Below, in pieces: positions 62,357-64,000 of a stretch of 64,000 nt of DNA. Numbering within the stretch: position 1 is the first letter of the stretch; every line of letters starts with the position of its first letter. A model generated the notes under the pieces. That model saw nothing but the letters and a program-made list of their open reading frames with translations, ran no database searches and was not told the DNA's origin. A program made the translations under genes and the position numbers. This stretch comes from Bactericera cockerelli (lineage: Eukaryota > Arthropoda > Insecta > Hemiptera > Triozidae): positions 37,797,702-37,861,701 of the forward strand of contig CM044961.1 of the NCBI GenBank assembly GCA_024516035.1, written 5' to 3'.

Positions 62357-63845
62357 CTGAGGATTGAAGAGGAAATTTATTCTTCTATGTGGTGCAATAT
62401 GATCATAGATCTTCACATGCAACACTAAAATCTAATAAAAGATAGATCGATAAGTTTTTATTTTTTACCTGAGGATTGAAGAGGAAATGTATTCTATGTG
62501 GTGCATATGATCATAGATTTTGACATGCAACACTATAAACTAATAAAAGATAGATTGATAAGTTTGTTTTTTTCTTCTTTCTTTTTCAAAGAAAATTTTC
62601 CATGGAACTGCTTTTTCATTTCTTCAGGGCACTTTACCTATACAACTATGCCATTCCGGAAACGGAAAAGCTCGTTCAGAATTTTCCGCTCCGGCCGGGA
62701 TTCGAACCCGCAGCCTGCGGGTCAGCAACCAATGCTCTTAATCACTGAGCCACGCAGATAGATAAGTAAAAAACAGGAGCTGCTCTCCACAAATAAAGTT
62801 AGATAAACCTTATCTAGCTACATTACAGTTGTAATCATTTCCTACAGATAGATTTGGTGCAAAATTAGCAGACAAAATCGAGATCTGAAGACAATATATG
62901 CAAAATCTAGACTAAGCTTCACAGAGCTATTACAAAAACGTCTATTAATTCCGCCCTTATATGGATAGACCAGCGCTTACCTCGAACTACATGGGTATGT
63001 TGTGAGAGAAAGTCTAGCCATGCGTTGAGTATAAAGCTATCATCACAGGGTATACGTATAGAGAAGACAAGCTTCCACAGGATTATGGCCATGTCAATGG
63101 GTAGTATCCGCTGGCCACAGCCAGAGTCAAGACCAAACCTGAAGGTAAACCTGAGGGATAGGAGAGGGGGCATTAGTTAAGCTAATTTTGTATGAACAAT
63201 ATTCAACACTAAAATGGTAGGTTATAGTTTAAAAAAAAAAGTTATCATATTTGTGTTAATCACTTTCGTGATATCACAACTACTCAAACTCGCTTACTAA
63301 ATCCACGCTGAAACCGGGACTTGAACCACCGACCTCCAGGTTACAAGTCCGCTGCCTTATCGATCAAGCCACTGAGGTCGGTTTGGTAGGTTATAATTGA
63401 CAAAAAAATACAATCATGGGTACAATTAATGTGTGCATGTAAAATTACAGTTTTTTTTGCATGGTAACCCAGTCTGAGTGTGTTCTATCTAGAGTTTAGT
63501 TATCATATTTGTTTTAATCAGCTGATATAATTTTAATATTAACTAAGAACAGATTTACCTATTCCCATTAGCATTAAAGACAACAGTTCAAATTTTAACT
63601 GGGCCATTAATTGGTCAACTTTGGCTGTATGGAATGGCCTTCCCTACCAATGCAAAAAAAATTGGTCAATTAATATTTTTTGTGAGACCATTACATCTGA
63701 CTTTGCACTAGGGCGTATGTTTTGTACTTTTTAGTAAAGAAAAGGAAGAATAAAATAGGAGATGGACTTTACCTATACAGACTTTTAAACTCTTCTGCAC
63801 TATCCCGGCACTTGTTTACTATATCAGGTAGCTTGTTCTGGATAT
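62142..63845 (-). CDS. DCUN1D3: DCUN1D3/SCCRO3-like DCN1-like cullin neddylation protein (last three exons, 5' end outside window)
   Basis: Three exons on the - strand encode the C-terminal potentiating-neddylation (PONY) domain of a DCN1-like protein. Its motifs are FKSLYRFTFRFGLDS, ILPIDMAIILWKLVFS, LNAWLDFLSQ, GIPRDTWNMFLTFFDTIGDD and DDTEAWPSLLDDFVDY. The RDTWNMFL and EAWPSL forms match DCUN1D3 best among the paralogues, from memory. Such proteins bind acetylated UBC12 and cullins and help attach NEDD8. The DAD patch is represented by the acidic and Asp residues of the last helices. Phases between exons agree (1, 2, 1). Upstream exons lie beyond 64000. The last roughly 30 codons are repeat-derived. 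Confidence 0.9.
62353..62570 (-). repeat. Two-unit duplication containing the last-intron acceptor
   Basis: TACCTGAGGATTGAAGAGGA to AGATAGATCGATAAGTTT (62354-62459) is repeated with small changes at 62467-62562. On the - strand each has TCCTCAGGTA, so the splice acceptor exists twice; the exon-proximal one leads to the coding sequence. Confidence 0.88.
62580..62760 (-). mobile_element. tRNA-derived SINE, family D
   Basis: It reads TTCTTCAGGGCACTTTACCT, CCGGAAACGGAAAAGCTCGT, GGGATTCGAACCCGCAGCCT and ATCACTGAGCCACGCAG, the reverse of the 2733 copy. It lies inside the last DCUN1D3-like intron. Confidence 0.8.
62981..63150 (-). CDS. DCUN1D3: DCUN1D3-like internal exon b
   Basis: The acceptor is CTATCCCTCAG and the donor CGAG|GTAAGC; 170 nt. 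It encodes FTFRFGLDSGCGQRILPID, MAIILWKLVFS and LNAWLDFLSQHTHVV. A second in-exon CAG nine bases downstream could act as an alternative acceptor, but it would lose conserved residues. Confidence 0.88.
63240..63382 (-). mobile_element. tRNA-derived SINE, family A
   Basis: It has tail TTTGTGTTAATCACTTTCGT, body TAAATCCACGCTGAAACCGG, B box GGGACTTGAACCACCGACCT and head GCCTTATCGATCAAGCCACT, in reverse. It is well preserved and lies in a DCUN1D3-like intron. Confidence 0.8.
63383..63772. other. Intronic sequence of the DCUN1D3-like gene
   Basis: AT-rich; I see no exon or named repeat. Confidence 0.5.
63773..63845 (-). CDS. DCUN1D3: DCUN1D3-like internal exon a
   Basis: On the - strand the acceptor is TTGTTTCAG and the donor TATAG|GTAAAG; 73 nt. 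It encodes IQNKLPDIVNKCRDSAEEFK and SLY, the first helices of the PONY domain. It enters in phase 1 and leaves in phase 2, splitting the Arg codon before FTFRFGLDS. Confidence 0.85.
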
Positions 63846-64000
63846 CTGAAACAAGAAGGAGTCTGTCTTTGGCCACTAATAAATAATTCAAAAATATTTT
63901 TTGTCACGAAAAAGAAATTTTAATTTTTTAAAATATTTTATTCTACAGTCAATTTAATCTATATTCTGCATGTTTTTATTGGTCTATTAATACTGCTGGG

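Overview
This is a repeat-rich, AT-rich invertebrate nuclear window. The conserved genes, high intron density, abundant tRNA-derived SINEs, a Ty3/gypsy element, a BEL/Pao element, Helitrons and several LINEs suggest an arthropod, most likely an insect. Order cannot be settled by eye; a hemipteran-like repeat-laden genome would fit but is a guess.

Two conserved host genes are visible. The first, on the + strand from at least 2523 to a stop at 44583-44585, is the 3' part of a BAHCC1/TNRC18/winged eye (wge)-type chromatin protein. I place 20 exons totalling about 8.35 kb of coding sequence, about 2,780 residues. Nearly all internal introns are phase 1, and the exon phases agree except in two exons that are each exactly one base short next to a G-run. 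The layout is long disordered Ser/Pro/Thr and acidic exons, AT-hook-like and Lys-rich segments, a Tudor-like domain (exons at 36161 and 37319) and a C-terminal BAH domain (exons at 42534 and 44367). The 5' end lies left of the window. The second gene, on the - strand at the right edge (62142 to at least 63845), is a DCUN1D3/SCCRO3-type DCN1-like cullin neddylation factor; its 5' exons lie right of the window.

The region between 3880 and 18627 is one 14.7-kb intron filled with transposons. It holds a truncated CR1/Jockey-like LINE, a defective Ty3/gypsy element (about 6961-12801, - strand) and two near-identical non-autonomous Helitrons in opposite orientation. The first Helitron (7518-9801) sits precisely between A and T inside the gypsy coding region. 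The second (14392-16673) lies outside it. MITEs, a satellite block and microsatellites fill the rest. Later introns hold an RTE-like LINE with a 12-bp target duplication, more LINE fragments, SINEs of at least six tRNA-derived families and several fold-back elements. Intron 27444-28009 appears to consist almost wholly of a LINE 3' fragment.

A recurring oddity is tandem duplication across splice sites. The 5' splice site after exon 38407-40027 is present six times in 76-bp units. The 5' part of the BAH exon is copied into the preceding intron and embedded in 24-bp and 71-bp arrays. The acceptor of the last exon occurs three times. The end of the coding region is copied into the 3' flank, followed by a 31-bp array. 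In the DCUN1D3-like gene the last intron's acceptor is duplicated, and the last roughly 30 codons are one unit of a tandem array that continues downstream.

Between the genes (about 45-62 kb) lie a 5S rRNA-derived SINE family, tRNA SINEs, an unidentified 1.5-kb element with inverted ends, and a BEL/Pao retrotransposon (54995-61706). The BEL element has apparently identical 358-bp LTRs and a 5-bp target duplication, which indicates a recent insertion.
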